From NCBI GenBank assembly GCA_927353735.1, contig CAKMIA010000001.1:372001-436000 (forward strand): a stretch of 64,000 nt of DNA, in the 5' to 3' direction. Each line of letters begins with the position of its first letter. Positions within the stretch are counted from its first letter, which is position 1. The position numbers and the translations under genes are program-made. The notes beneath the pieces were generated by a model. It did no database searches and had not been told where the DNA came from. It was given only the letters and a program-made list of their open reading frames with translations. Source of the DNA: an uncultured Veillonellaceae bacterium (GTDB lineage Bacteria; Bacillota; Negativicutes; Veillonellales; Dialisteraceae). Shown here in pieces: positions 34,813 to 43,627 of the stretch.

Positions 34813-35633
34813 AGCTTATACCCCCTCGGCGTGATCATGAAGCCGCCGGACACATAGGTATTGCTGTTGCCGATGATGACCGTGGACTGCATGTCCACAT
34901 CCTCCTCAGGCAGCTTCTCCAGCGTGCTCACGGTCCAGTTCATGCCGGGACGGCCGGCCTTCCGCACGATGCCCACCGGCGTTTCGGGGCTGCGGAATTC
35001 CAGCACGATGTCCCGGATCTGGTTCAGATAATCCGCACGGCCACGGCTCTTCGGATTGTAAATGGCGATCACGAAATCGCCTTCCGCTGCCAGACGCGCT
35101 CTCTTTTTGATCTGTTCCCACGGCGTCATGAGATCGGACAGGGAAATGACCGCATAGTCATGCATGAGCGGTGCCCCCAGTGCTGCGGCGGAGGTATTGG
35201 CTGCCGTCAGGCCCGGAATGATCTCGCAGGCCGGACGCTTGTCCTCCGGCAGCTTCTGCACCAGCTCCAGCACGAGGCCGGCCATGCCGTATACACCGGG
35301 ATCACCGGAGGAAATAACGGCCACGCTCCTGCCTTCTGCAGCCAGATCGACCGCTTTCTGGCACCGCTCCACTTCCTGCCGCATGCCGTTGCCCACCACG
35401 GGCTTTCCTGCAATGCGGTCGCGGATGAGAGCGATATAGGTGTTGTAGCCCACAATGATCTCCGCTTCATCGATGGCGGCGGCCGCCTTCGGCGTCATTT
35501 CCTCTTCATGGCCCGGCCCGATGCCGACGACACGGATAAGCCCACGGCCACTGCAGCCGTTGCCTCCGCAAACTTTGTTTTCGGAAGCAGTGTTTTCCCT
35601 TTCCACGCTTCCCTCAGCGCTGCTGATTCGCAT
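34809..35633 (-). CDS. cbiH: Cobalt-precorrin-3 C17-methyltransferase
   Basis: Tetrapyrrole methylase family. The core begins at LIRVVGIGPGHEEEMTPKA, with SGDPGVYGMAGLV and IIPGLTAANTSAAALGAPL following. The longest ORF starts at 35702. ATG at 35633 with GGAG upstream gives about 37 extra residues before the core and a 139-nt overlap with the end of cbiG in another frame. A GTG inside is also possible, so the start is uncertain. Confidence 0.88.
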   Translation of the reverse strand: MRISSAEGSVERENTASENKVCGGNGCSGRGLIRVVGIGPGHEEEMTPKAAAAIDEAEIIVGYNTYIALIRDRIAGKPVVGNGMRQEVERCQKAVDLAAEGRSVAVISSGDPGVYGMAGLVLELVQKLPEDKRPACEIIPGLTAANTSAAALGAPLMHDYAVISLSDLMTPWEQIKKRARLAAEGDFVIAIYNPKSRGRADYLNQIRDIVLEFRSPETPVGIVRKAGRPGMNWTVSTLEKLPEEDVDMQSTVIIGNSNTYVSGGFMITPRGYKL

Positions 35634-36583
35634 ACGTTTCCCACTCCAATCGTTTTTTCTACAAATTCTGATATAGCAACATGACCGGCTTCCGCCCACC
35701 ATCTCAGCTCCTCCGGAGGATAGAAATGGATGGGAAGCCCCATGTGTTCTGCAAAATCCAGAAGCCCCTTTTCATTGGCCTTGGCATCCACCGAAGCCAT
35801 GGATTTGACCTGCCAGGGCTCCGCGCCGATTTTAGCCAGTGCCCCGAAGAACGCGTCCCGGATGCGGGATTCCGCAGTCCCCCTCTTGCATCCCATGCCC
35901 ACGAAAAGATTCCGGGGCCGGAGATAGACATGAGGCGCGCCGAGCGTCAGATTCCGTTCGGAAATCACCGCAGCGGCCCCGCAGTGCGCATCTTCCCGAT
36001 ACGGCTTCGCTTCCAGCCCCAGTGCCCTGAGCCGGCTGAAGATGGCCTCTGCGCCGGGGAATTCCGTGTCCACCAGCCAGAGGAAGGACTTTCCTTCGGC
36101 AATGGCGCTGTTCACCGGCTTCAGCGCTCCCAGCGGCTCCACACGCATATGCAGCTCGCGGGCCACGTCATCCGGCGCCCGATAGCCATGCACATCCGTG
36201 GCGGTCGTAATGACCGGATCGGCCCCGACAGCGGCCGCCACCTCCCGGGCCCACGCATTGGCGCCGCCCAGATGGCCCGACAGCAGGGAGATGCAGTGCT
36301 TCCCGCACTCATCCATCACGAGCACAGCCGGATCGGAGGCCTTGCTCACGATATGCGGGGCAACCGCACGGACCGCAATGCCCGCCGCCATGATGTACAG
36401 AATGCCGTCATAGCGGGGAAAAATCTCCTCCGTGAGCGCAAAGGTGCGCTGAAACAGCCGGGCTTCCCCGCCGCTCTCCGCGCCCTTTCTCTCATAGCAG
36501 GTGATCTCGCCGCCCAGAGCGTCCCGCACGGACTGACCGAGCTCCGCCCCCTCCCGGGAGACAGAGACGACAGCACATCTCAT
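35495..36583 (-). CDS. cbiG: Cobalt-precorrin-5A hydrolase
   Basis: 362 aa. Opens the delta-lactone and removes acetaldehyde. LLSGHLGGANAWAREVAAA is the central motif, PRNLFVGMGCKRGT starts the C-terminal domain, and KTIGVGNVCESAAL is the conserved end. The last ~45 residues are translated from DNA that also encodes the cbiH N-terminus. Start overlaps the cbiF stop by 4 nt. Confidence 0.93.
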   Translation of the reverse strand: MRCAVVSVSREGAELGQSVRDALGGEITCYERKGAESGGEARLFQRTFALTEEIFPRYDGILYIMAAGIAVRAVAPHIVSKASDPAVLVMDECGKHCISLLSGHLGGANAWAREVAAAVGADPVITTATDVHGYRAPDDVARELHMRVEPLGALKPVNSAIAEGKSFLWLVDTEFPGAEAIFSRLRALGLEAKPYREDAHCGAAAVISERNLTLGAPHVYLRPRNLFVGMGCKRGTAESRIRDAFFGALAKIGAEPWQVKSMASVDAKANEKGLLDFAEHMGLPIHFYPPEELRWWAEAGHVAISEFVEKTIGVGNVCESAALREAWKGKTLLPKTKFAEATAAVAVGLSVSSASGRAMKRK

Positions 36584-37350
36584 TTTTCATCCGTTCCCTT
36601 GCGGAACATGGTGGTGAATTTGCTGTCGTACAGTTTCGACAGATCGTATTCGCTGTCCAGCACGCGGCCTACAATGATCATCGCCTGACGGGTGACGCCC
36701 GCTTCATGGATGATATCGGCAATGGTCGCAATGGTGCCGCGGAGAATCTTCTGGTCCGGCCAGGTGGCGCGTACGACGATGGCCACCGGGGTATCCGGTG
36801 CATAGCCGCCGTCCGTGAGCTGTTTCATGACCTGATCAATGGCCTGTACGGAGAGGAAAATGCACATGGTCGCCTGATGCTGTGCCAGAGATACCAGTTT
36901 TTCCTTCGGCGGCATGGGCGTACGTCCTTCCATGCGGGTGATGATGATGGTCTGCGACACGTTCGGCAGGGTGTATTCCTGCTTCAGCGCCGCTGCCGAG
37001 GCAAGGAAGGAGCTTACGCCGGGGATCACTTCAAAATCCTCGATCCCTGCTGCGCGCAGTCCGTCCATCTGTTCCTGAATGGCCCCGTAGATGGCCGGAT
37101 CGCCGGTGTGCACCCGTGCGACGGTCTTGCCCGCCCGGACAGCCTGAATCTCCACATCCAGCACTTCATCCAGATTCATGGTCGCGCTGTTGTAGACCTC
37201 GGCATCTTTTCTGCCGTATTTCAGGATTTCCGGATTGACCAGAGACCCTGCATAAATGATGACATCTGCTTCCGCGATCAGACGCTGTCCCTTGACCGTG
37301 ATCAGTTCCGGATCTCCCGGGCCGGCGCCGATGAAATATACTTTCCCCAT
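36580..37350 (-). CDS. cbiF: Cobalt-precorrin-4 C11-methyltransferase
   Basis: 256 aa SAM-dependent methylase. FIGAGPGDPELITVKGQRL is the N-terminal signature, with IYAGSLVNPEIL, HTGDPAIYGAI and VIPGVSSFLASAAAL downstream. Starts 30 nt after cbiT. Confidence 0.96.
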   Translation of the reverse strand: MGKVYFIGAGPGDPELITVKGQRLIAEADVIIYAGSLVNPEILKYGRKDAEVYNSATMNLDEVLDVEIQAVRAGKTVARVHTGDPAIYGAIQEQMDGLRAAGIEDFEVIPGVSSFLASAAALKQEYTLPNVSQTIIITRMEGRTPMPPKEKLVSLAQHQATMCIFLSVQAIDQVMKQLTDGGYAPDTPVAIVVRATWPDQKILRGTIATIADIIHEAGVTRQAMIIVGRVLDSEYDLSKLYDSKFTTMFRKGTDEK

Positions 37351-37380
37351 AAAAAAGCCTCCTCAAAATCTTGTATACTT

Positions 37381-37956
37381 TTATTTCTGCTTGACTGCCG
37401 TAAAAATGAAAACAGGGCTGAGCGGGCTGTACAGATGATACCGGCCCAGTCTGCGCAGGCGGTTCACCTGCATCTGGAATCCCTCCAGCGTGTAGTTCCG
37501 GTCTGCAAAGGCACGGACGATATCCCCCGTGGTTTCCGCGGTCACCGCGGTCAGCACGATGCGTCCGCCCGGAGCCAGCCGGTCATCCGCCGCATCCAGA
37601 ATGGATGACAGATTGCCGCCGGTCCCGCCGATCAGGATGACATGGCACTGCGGGAGCCCGTTCATGGCCTCCGGTGCGACGCCTTCGATCACTTCAATAT
37701 TATGGCAGCCGAATTTTTCGGCATTCTGCCGGATCAAGCCGATGCCCTCGGGATTTTTCTCAATGGCATAGACCTTTCCTTCCGGGGCGGCCAGCGCCGC
37801 CTCCACCGACAGAGAACCCGTTCCCGCACCGATGTCCGCCACGGTATCCCCCGGCCGGATGGCCGCCTTGACCATCACCATAGCCCGGATCTCCGCCTTC
37901 GTCATCGGTACCTTTCCCCGGATGAATTCTTCGTCGGCAATCCCAAATGTATGCAT
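37381..37956 (-). CDS. cbiT: Cobalt-precorrin-6B C15-methyltransferase / decarboxylase
   Basis: 191 aa. VADIGAGTGSLSVEAA is the SAM-binding loop and PMTKAEIRA the N-terminal signature. Start ATG follows the cbiE stop directly. Here cbiE and cbiT are separate genes, unlike the fused CobL form. Confidence 0.93.
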   Translation of the reverse strand: MHTFGIADEEFIRGKVPMTKAEIRAMVMVKAAIRPGDTVADIGAGTGSLSVEAALAAPEGKVYAIEKNPEGIGLIRQNAEKFGCHNIEVIEGVAPEAMNGLPQCHVILIGGTGGNLSSILDAADDRLAPGGRIVLTAVTAETTGDIVRAFADRNYTLEGFQMQVNRLRRLGRYHLYSPLSPVFIFTAVKQK

Positions 37957-38583
37957 TTATCCCATCACCACCAATACTGACTCGCCAAAGCCCGGAAGCT
38001 GCGCAATCTCCTCAAGCGTGCCCCGGACAATGTGCTGATTCTCATAGGAAATGTGCTCCGCCGCGGCTGCCTGCGTTTCCGCCGGCCATCCCCGCTTCAT
38101 GAGCTCTCCTGCAATATAGGCCGGATTGTGTTCGTGATCCGTCAGAAAGGCCAGCTTCTTTCCCGGTGTGCAGGCCAGCTTGTCCTCCGGCGGCACGCGG
38201 CCGTGGAAAGAAAGCCATTCCGCGCCCTGCCAGGATTCCCCGATGCAGCAGTACGCCGCCTGCACTGAGGAAATGCCGGGAATCACCTCGATCTCCGTCC
38301 GGGAGAACTGCTTCTTCAGCCACGGAAGCAGGCTGTAAAAGCCGGGATCGCCGCTCACCATGACCACCACGTCGGCCTGCTCCAGCGCGGAGGCGATCCA
38401 TTCTGCCAGCAGGGACAGTTTGCCCGTCACAGCGCAGGTCTCCTGCCCGTCCGAGGCAAAATCAGCCAGTGCCCGGCGGCCGCCCACCAGATAGCGGGCG
38501 CTGCGGATGGCCTGCATGGCCTTCGGCAGGACATATTCCTTTCCTCCGGGGCCGATGCCCGCCACGATCAAACGATGTGCCAT
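37957..38583 (-). CDS. cbiE: Cobalt-precorrin-7 C5-methyltransferase
   Basis: 208 aa. LIVAGIGPGGKEYVLPKA is the tetrapyrrole methylase N-terminus, VMVSGDPGFYSLLPWLKK follows, and VIPGISSVQAAYCCI lies in the middle. ATG at 38583 has AGGAGG; the longer ORF from 38694 is not supported. It overlaps cbiD by 16 nt. Confidence 0.93.
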   Translation of the reverse strand: MAHRLIVAGIGPGGKEYVLPKAMQAIRSARYLVGGRRALADFASDGQETCAVTGKLSLLAEWIASALEQADVVVMVSGDPGFYSLLPWLKKQFSRTEIEVIPGISSVQAAYCCIGESWQGAEWLSFHGRVPPEDKLACTPGKKLAFLTDHEHNPAYIAGELMKRGWPAETQAAAAEHISYENQHIVRGTLEEIAQLPGFGESVLVVMG

Positions 38584-39665
38584 TGTTCCTCCTCTGCAAT
38601 CTCTGCGGCCCGGCTGGATGCGGCAATCACGGTGCCGTCCATGGCCGCAAAAATGACGCCCACCTGTGCCTTGCCGAAGATATACCGCTCGCACCGCACC
38701 TGCGCGCGTTCCGCCATCTGCGGATACACTGCCTCCAGATGCTCCCGGGCAATGATCTCCGCCGCGGCATCGGTGGTGGTGCAGTCCAGAATGTCCCGCA
38801 CGACCGCCGGCCCTGCGCCGTTCAGCGCCGCATAGGCCGCCATGGTTTCCATCCGCCCGTCGCTGTTCCGGTTGTAGGTGTGGAAGCTCCCCGATGTGAC
38901 CTTCACCAGTTTGCCCATATGGCCGATGAGCAGCATCTTCCGGAATCCCACGGATACGGCCTGTTCCATCATATACCCGATGAAATTGCTCGTCTCCGCA
39001 ATGACATCCCGGGGAATGCCCATGCGCTGCGCCGCGGTTTCTCCGATCCGGCCCGGTGCAAGCACCACCGTATGATAGCCGCAGGCCTTCACCACAGACA
39101 GCTGCGGCGCCAGCGACCGCTTGTAGGCATCCTCGCTCATCGGCTTGACGATGCCCGTCGTGCCCAGCACGGAAATGCCGCCCACGACGCCCATGGCGGG
39201 ATTCAGCGTCTGCTTTGCCAGCTCTTCCCCATAGGGGATCGATACCGTCACTTCCAGTCCCTTGTCCCGCCCGACCATCTCCTCATAGACCTGGCGCATC
39301 ATCAGCTGCGGCCCCGGATTGATGGCCGGTTTTCCCACCGGCACCTGAAGTCCCGGCTTTGTCACCGTTCCCACACCGCGGCCGGCCCGGAGCACCAGCC
39401 CCGGCGTTTCCGTATACCGCACGGAAACAACGACCGGCGTGCCGTGCGTGCAGTCCAGATCATCGCCGCCGTCCTTCAGCACCGTCGCCGTCCCGACAGC
39501 TCCCTCTGCCGAAGCAGAGTCTACGGGGATCGTGATTTCCGCGTGCTGCGGGGAAAGCACGGTCACCATTTTCGGGAATTCCCCCCGGAGCGCCAGCAGC
39601 GCCGCCTTCATCGCAGCCGTTGCCGATGCCCCGGTGGTATATCCCTCACGCATGGGCTGATCCAT
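38568..39665 (-). CDS. cbiD: Cobalt-precorrin-5B C1-methyltransferase
   Basis: 365 aa. REGYTTGASATAAMKAALL is the family N-terminus and VMLIGHMGKLVKV-like GHMGKLVKVTSG is the C-terminal motif. The longer ORF uses TTG at 39680; ATG at 39665 has GGAGG 8 nt upstream. First cbi gene of the run, 15 nt after yajQ. Confidence 0.93.
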   Translation of the reverse strand: MDQPMREGYTTGASATAAMKAALLALRGEFPKMVTVLSPQHAEITIPVDSASAEGAVGTATVLKDGGDDLDCTHGTPVVVSVRYTETPGLVLRAGRGVGTVTKPGLQVPVGKPAINPGPQLMMRQVYEEMVGRDKGLEVTVSIPYGEELAKQTLNPAMGVVGGISVLGTTGIVKPMSEDAYKRSLAPQLSVVKACGYHTVVLAPGRIGETAAQRMGIPRDVIAETSNFIGYMMEQAVSVGFRKMLLIGHMGKLVKVTSGSFHTYNRNSDGRMETMAAYAALNGAGPAVVRDILDCTTTDAAAEIIAREHLEAVYPQMAERAQVRCERYIFGKAQVGVIFAAMDGTVIAASSRAAEIAEEEQWHIV

Positions 39666-39680
39666 GTTCTCCGCCTCCAA

Positions 39681-40172
39681 TCAGCGGTAATTGACAAACT
39701 GCAGATCCGCCGGCAGGTCCTGATTTTTCAGAAAAGCGATCGTCGCCTGAAGCGCATCCTTGTCTTTGCCGCTTACACGGAGCTCATCTCCGTTGATTTT
39801 GGCCTGCACCTTGATGCCGGACCCTTTGATCCGCTTCACGATGTCCTTGGCCAGCTCCGCTTCGATGCCGTTCTTGAAGGTCAGCACCTGGCGCACCATG
39901 CCGCCGGCAGCCGCCTCCTTTTTCCCTTCCGTGAGATTTTTCAGGGAAATGCCGCGCTTGACCAGCTTCCCGTTGACGATCTCCCGCACGAGGCGCAGCT
40001 TGAACTCATCGTCGCCGAGCAGCGTGAGCGTCCCCTCGCTGAGCGTCACCGAGCTCTTGCTGCCCTTGAAATCATACCGTGTCCGGATCTCTTTCTCCGC
40101 CTGATTCACTGCGTTGGCCGCCTCTGCCAGATCCGTGCGGCATACCACATCGAACGAATAGTCCTTTGCCAT
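39681..40172 (-). CDS. YajQ family nucleotide-binding protein
   Basis: 163 aa. MAKDYSFDVVCRTDLAEAANA and TRYDFKGSKSSV are the YajQ signature; the family binds nucleotides and in some bacteria cyclic di-GMP. ATG at 40172 has GGAGG 8 nt upstream. A start at 40211 (MEFESFIKLEDNE) also has AGGA upstream and would add 13 residues, but YajQ proteins usually begin at the SFDV segment. It is first in the cobalamin transcript. Confidence 0.9.
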   Translation of the reverse strand: MAKDYSFDVVCRTDLAEAANAVNQAEKEIRTRYDFKGSKSSVTLSEGTLTLLGDDEFKLRLVREIVNGKLVKRGISLKNLTEGKKEAAAGGMVRQVLTFKNGIEAELAKDIVKRIKGSGIKVQAKINGDELRVSGKDKDALQATIAFLKNQDLPADLQFVNYR

Positions 40173-40248
40173 TTCGTTGTCCTCCAGCTTTATGAAAGAT
40201 TCAAATTCCATTAAAATTTCCTATAAATTATTTCTTCCAATCTTTTTT

Positions 40249-40277
40249 ATTATACCGGCGATACTGTATTTTGTCAT
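40249..40277 (-). promoter_or_regulatory. Promoter of yajQ-cbi operon
   Basis: Minus strand ATGACA (40277-40272), 17 bp, perfect TATAAT (40254-40249), giving a leader of ~70 nt. No cobalamin riboswitch was recognised in it; the leader is too short for one. Confidence 0.75.
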
Positions 40278-40330
40278 GTCCTATTCTCCGGCAGCGAAAA
40301 AGTTCCTGCGGGATGCCGCTCCGGTGCCAT

Positions 40331-40362
40331 TAAAAAATCTCTCCGGAATCCATCCGGAGAGA
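40331..40362 (-). terminator. Terminator after kinase-like gene
   Basis: ATCTCTCCGG / CCGGAGAGAT stem with a T6 run on the minus strand, just past the stop at 40371. Confidence 0.85.
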
Positions 40363-40370
40363 TCCTCCCT

Positions 40371-41114
40371 TCACGCTTCTGTCAGCTCCTGCTCGTGAGA
40401 CTCAAACCAGTCATAGACCTTCCGCAGAGGCTCCACATCCTTGAAATGAAACGGATGCAGAATCCCCGTCAGACGGGCGATGGCCTGATGATGCCTTAGA
40501 AAACGGACCGTACGGAGAAGCAGCGCCGCACCGCCGGCTTCGCGGTAGCCGTCCCACGCAGCCTGCACATAGGCTTCCTTCATCCAGGGCTCGCGGTACA
40601 TCCCCTGCAGCAGAAGCACCGCGTCCGTCATCTGCCGGTGCGGAAGATCCCGGAAATAGGTGCGGTTCTCCCAGTCCAGAAGCGTGAGCCTGCGCCCGTT
40701 CCACACCATGTCCCGCAGCGCCGGCCGGCCATGATACAGGCCGGCCTGATGCAGACGGCAGAGCGTCCGGCCCGCTTCCCGGGCAATGTTCCGTTTCTCC
40801 TGCTCCGGGACCTCCGACATCAGCCACTCCTGCACGGTGCGGCCGCCGTCCCGAAGCACGAAGCAGCTGTCATGAAGCAGCACCATATCCGGTGCGCAGT
40901 CTGTCATCTGCGCCGCGATGCTGATGCGGGCCACCTCATAATAAAACTCTTTTTCCACAGAGTACTTGGCCGCCCGTACCCGGTCATTGCTCTGTTTTTT
41001 CTTGAGCCAGAAGGTCTGCCCCCGCCAGACAAAAGAAAACACCCGCTCTCCCGGATGTTTTTCCATCTGGCGCTCCGCTTCCTTCTGCAGAGCCTGTTTT
41101 TCTTCCTCTGTCAT
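40371..41114 (-). CDS. Small kinase-fold protein (LPS/Kdo-kinase or BUD32-like)
   Basis: 247 aa. A small kinase fold: a Lys-rich N-lobe (WLKKKQSNDRVRAAKYSVEKE), then LHQAGLYHGRPALRDMVWNG where HRD would be, and TLLDWENRTYF where DFG would be. This is the pattern of WaaP/Kdo-kinase-like and BUD32-like proteins. The substrate is not known. It overlaps the rhodanese gene by 4 nt and shares its transcript. Confidence 0.72.
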   Translation of the reverse strand: MTEEEKQALQKEAERQMEKHPGERVFSFVWRGQTFWLKKKQSNDRVRAAKYSVEKEFYYEVARISIAAQMTDCAPDMVLLHDSCFVLRDGGRTVQEWLMSEVPEQEKRNIAREAGRTLCRLHQAGLYHGRPALRDMVWNGRRLTLLDWENRTYFRDLPHRQMTDAVLLLQGMYREPWMKEAYVQAAWDGYREAGGAALLLRTVRFLRHHQAIARLTGILHPFHFKDVEPLRKVYDWFESHEQELTEA

Positions 41115-41512
41115 TCTGCCGCGCCTGAGTCCCCGCGGACCACTTCATAGGGCCACTGCAGAATGCCCCCGAATTCTGAAACACGTTCATAGCCCAGCGC
41201 TGCCAGCTTTTCTGCGCCCTTCTTGCTGCGCACGCCGCTCCGGCAGTATACCAGGACCTCCGTGCCCTGATCGGGGATCACCGCCGCGGCCGATTCCTTA
41301 TCGATGGACCCCAGCGGAAGCAGACGGGCCCCCGGCACATGGCCGGCTTTATATTCTGCCGGCTCCCGCACATCGATGACCACCGCATCCGGCCGGTCCA
41401 TCCGTGCATGAGCCTCTTCTGCTGATATGGACTGATAGCCTGCATTCTGTCCGGTGCATCCCATGGTCAGCCCCATGGTCAGCATACAGGCTGCTGCGAT
41501 CATTTTTTTCAT
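41111..41512 (-). CDS. Rhodanese-domain lipoprotein
   Basis: 133 aa. Signal peptide with lipobox LTMGC, then a single rhodanese domain: VVIDVREPAEYKAGHVPGA and active-site loop VYCRSGVRS. It acts outside the membrane, probably in sulfur or persulfide transfer. ATG at 41512 has AGGAGG. Ends in the start of the kinase-like gene (ATGA). Confidence 0.9.
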   Translation of the reverse strand: MKKMIAAACMLTMGLTMGCTGQNAGYQSISAEEAHARMDRPDAVVIDVREPAEYKAGHVPGARLLPLGSIDKESAAAVIPDQGTEVLVYCRSGVRSKKGAEKLAALGYERVSEFGGILQWPYEVVRGDSGAAE

Positions 41513-41624
41513 TTCGTTCCTCCTTTCCGTTATTTTAGCTGAAAATTCTCCTCTTTTTGAAAATAAAGTTTACAGAAATTCTAAATTCTTTTCATAATCT
41601 GTACACAAGGAGATCCGGCCGTCC

Positions 41625-42368
41625 TCAATCCCGGTTCATTTCTGTCAGATACCGCCAGTATTTCTTCGGCATATAGGACCGCCGCAGTACCGGATTCGTC
41701 CGTTCCTGCACGGCAATATGGTCATAATAGGTCTGCCACAGACGCCGCATGGCCGCCTCCTCTCCGCTGTACGACAGGATCTGCAGCCGTTCCGGCACCT
41801 CTGCCAGAAGCAGCTCCTTCCGGTCCCAGTACACGGCACGATGCCGGCGCGCGTCATAGATGGCCCATGACTCACCGGCGAGCCGTCTCTGGAAATGCCC
41901 CGCCATGAGCGGCAGTACATCATGTGTGGGTGCGATTTCCGCAAACAGCAGTCCCTCCGATAATTCACTGAACCGCACCAGTCCCAGCAGCTTTTCCGCT
42001 TCCGCCCCGGTTTTTCCTGCCCACTGCCAGACAGTCCATGCCCAGGCCTCCATATGATGAGCATACAGTGCCTTTTTCAGACGGAAGCCGTTCCGGATAT
42101 ACCGGAACAGCACATCCTCCCGGCCCGGTTCTTCCGCCAGAAAGGCACGAAACAGCTGCCGGAATGCCTGCCGGCCGCAGTCCGCAAAAAAAGCCTGCGC
42201 TACCCGTTCTGCCCGGTCAGATGCTGTCCGCACCTCCTTCTCCGAAGAAAAAAGGCCTCCCGGTGCCATGGCGGTGCAGATGCCTTCCGTATGGCTCGTT
42301 CCGTCCTGATAGGCCTCATACACCGCACAGAGAAATCCCGGAAACGTGCCGTCATACCGGTAAATCAT
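41625..42368 (-). CDS. Probable DNA metabolism protein of the radical-SAM pair
   Basis: 247 aa. It begins MIYRYDGTFPGFLCAVYEAY, the start of the TIGR03915-type family found next to (or fused to) a uracil-DNA-glycosylase-like domain. IRNGFRLKKALYAHHMEAW, FSELSEGLLFAEIAPTHDVLPLM and YYDHIAVQERTNPVLRRSYMP are family segments. It follows the radical SAM gene by 2 nt. The reaction is unknown. Confidence 0.85.
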   Translation of the reverse strand: MIYRYDGTFPGFLCAVYEAYQDGTSHTEGICTAMAPGGLFSSEKEVRTASDRAERVAQAFFADCGRQAFRQLFRAFLAEEPGREDVLFRYIRNGFRLKKALYAHHMEAWAWTVWQWAGKTGAEAEKLLGLVRFSELSEGLLFAEIAPTHDVLPLMAGHFQRRLAGESWAIYDARRHRAVYWDRKELLLAEVPERLQILSYSGEEAAMRRLWQTYYDHIAVQERTNPVLRRSYMPKKYWRYLTEMNRD

Positions 42369-42370
42369 GA

Positions 42371-43612
42371 TCAGACCTGCCCCTCAAAAAGACTCATTTC
42401 CCGCAGTGCCTGTCCTGCCTTTTCCGACACCAGCTCCGTCCGGAGAGACAGAGTGTCCCCGCTGCCGTAATAGCGCCCCCGCACCGTCAGAAAATGGCGG
42501 GCCCGCTTCCAGACCAGACCGGTGCGTTGCAGACTGTCCATGGACAGATCGCCGTACCGCCGGAAATTCAGGATACGCCAGGCCGAACGCCGCCCGATGC
42601 CGGGGATGCGGAGCAGCATTTCATAGGGCGCCCGGTTGACCTCCACCGGAAACAGCTCCCGGTGCCGCATGGCCCAGCAGGCCTTCGGGTCCAGCTCCGG
42701 GTCAAAATCCGGAGACGAAGGAGGCAGCAGCTCATCCGCCGTGAACTGATAGAAACGAAGCAGCCAGTCCGCCTGATACAGCCGGTTTTCCCGAAGAAGC
42801 GGCGGCCTCGCAATGACGGGAAGATGCTTCCCCTGCATGACCGGAACATAGGCGGAATAATAGACCCGCTTCAGAGAAGCTCTTTGATACAGCGCCTCCG
42901 TCAGGTGCAGGATCTGCCGGTCGCTTTCCCCGCTGGCCCCTACGATGAGCTGCGTCGTCTGCCCGGCGGGAACAAAGGCGGGGACCTTCCGCGAACGGCG
43001 ACGTTCCTCCCGGTTTTCCTGAAGCCGGTCCCGGATGAATTTCATGGGAGAAAGGATGGCACTCCGCGATTTCTGTGGAGCCAGCAGCTTCAGGGAGGAC
43101 TCGGAGGGCAGCTCCATATTGACGCTCATCCGGTCCACATACCGACCCAGCTCCTCCAGGATCTTCGGGTCCGTCCCCGGGATGGCTTTCATGTGGATAT
43201 ATCCGCCGAATTTCTCCCGCTCCCTCAGCAGCCGGGCCGTCCGGAGCAGCAGTTCCGACGTGTAATCGGGCGAGCGGATGATGCCGGAGCTCAGAAACAA
43301 TCCTTCAATGTAATTTCTCCGGTAAAAAGCCATGGTCACATGCACGATCTCCTCCACGGACAGCATGGCCCGCGGCGTGTCGTGGCTCCTGCGGTTCACG
43401 CAATATTCGCAGTCATAGATACAGGAATTGGTCATGAGAATTTTCAGCAAGGAAATGCACCGCCCGTCCGCCGCCCAGCTGTGACAGATCCCCGCATAAT
43501 GGGCATTTCCGATGCCGCCCGCCTGACGGCCCCGCCTCGATCCGCTCGATGAGCAGGACACATCATACTTGGCGGCATCCGCCAGAAGCGCCAGCCTGTC
43601 CCGCAGTTCCAT
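42371..43612 (-). CDS. Radical SAM protein, putative DNA modification/repair
   Basis: 413 aa. NSCIYDCEYC supplies the CxxxCxxC cluster ligands. A C-terminal helix-hairpin-helix (EMLLRIPGIGRRSAWRIL) suggests DNA binding. The type is TIGR03916-like, the known partner of the next gene. ATG at 43612 has GGAGG 8 nt upstream, not the ORF start at 43633. The promoter is bracketed by two copies of an inverted repeat. Confidence 0.9.
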   Translation of the reverse strand: MELRDRLALLADAAKYDVSCSSSGSRRGRQAGGIGNAHYAGICHSWAADGRCISLLKILMTNSCIYDCEYCVNRRSHDTPRAMLSVEEIVHVTMAFYRRNYIEGLFLSSGIIRSPDYTSELLLRTARLLREREKFGGYIHMKAIPGTDPKILEELGRYVDRMSVNMELPSESSLKLLAPQKSRSAILSPMKFIRDRLQENREERRRSRKVPAFVPAGQTTQLIVGASGESDRQILHLTEALYQRASLKRVYYSAYVPVMQGKHLPVIARPPLLRENRLYQADWLLRFYQFTADELLPPSSPDFDPELDPKACWAMRHRELFPVEVNRAPYEMLLRIPGIGRRSAWRILNFRRYGDLSMDSLQRTGLVWKRARHFLTVRGRYYGSGDTLSLRTELVSEKAGQALREMSLFEGQV

Positions 43613-43627
43613 ACGCTTTTCCTCCCG

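Noticed and set aside
34809..35702. cbiH start at 35702
   Set aside because: It would need an even longer overlap with cbiG and has no ribosome site; ATG 35633 is better supported.
38469..40214. 581-aa plus-strand ORF opposite cbiD/cbiE/yajQ
   Set aside because: Composition is that of an antisense frame in GC-rich coding DNA, and the minus-strand genes carry all motifs.
40173..40250. Cobalamin riboswitch before the cbi operon
   Set aside because: The leader is only about 70 nt and lacks the B12-box; too short for the element.
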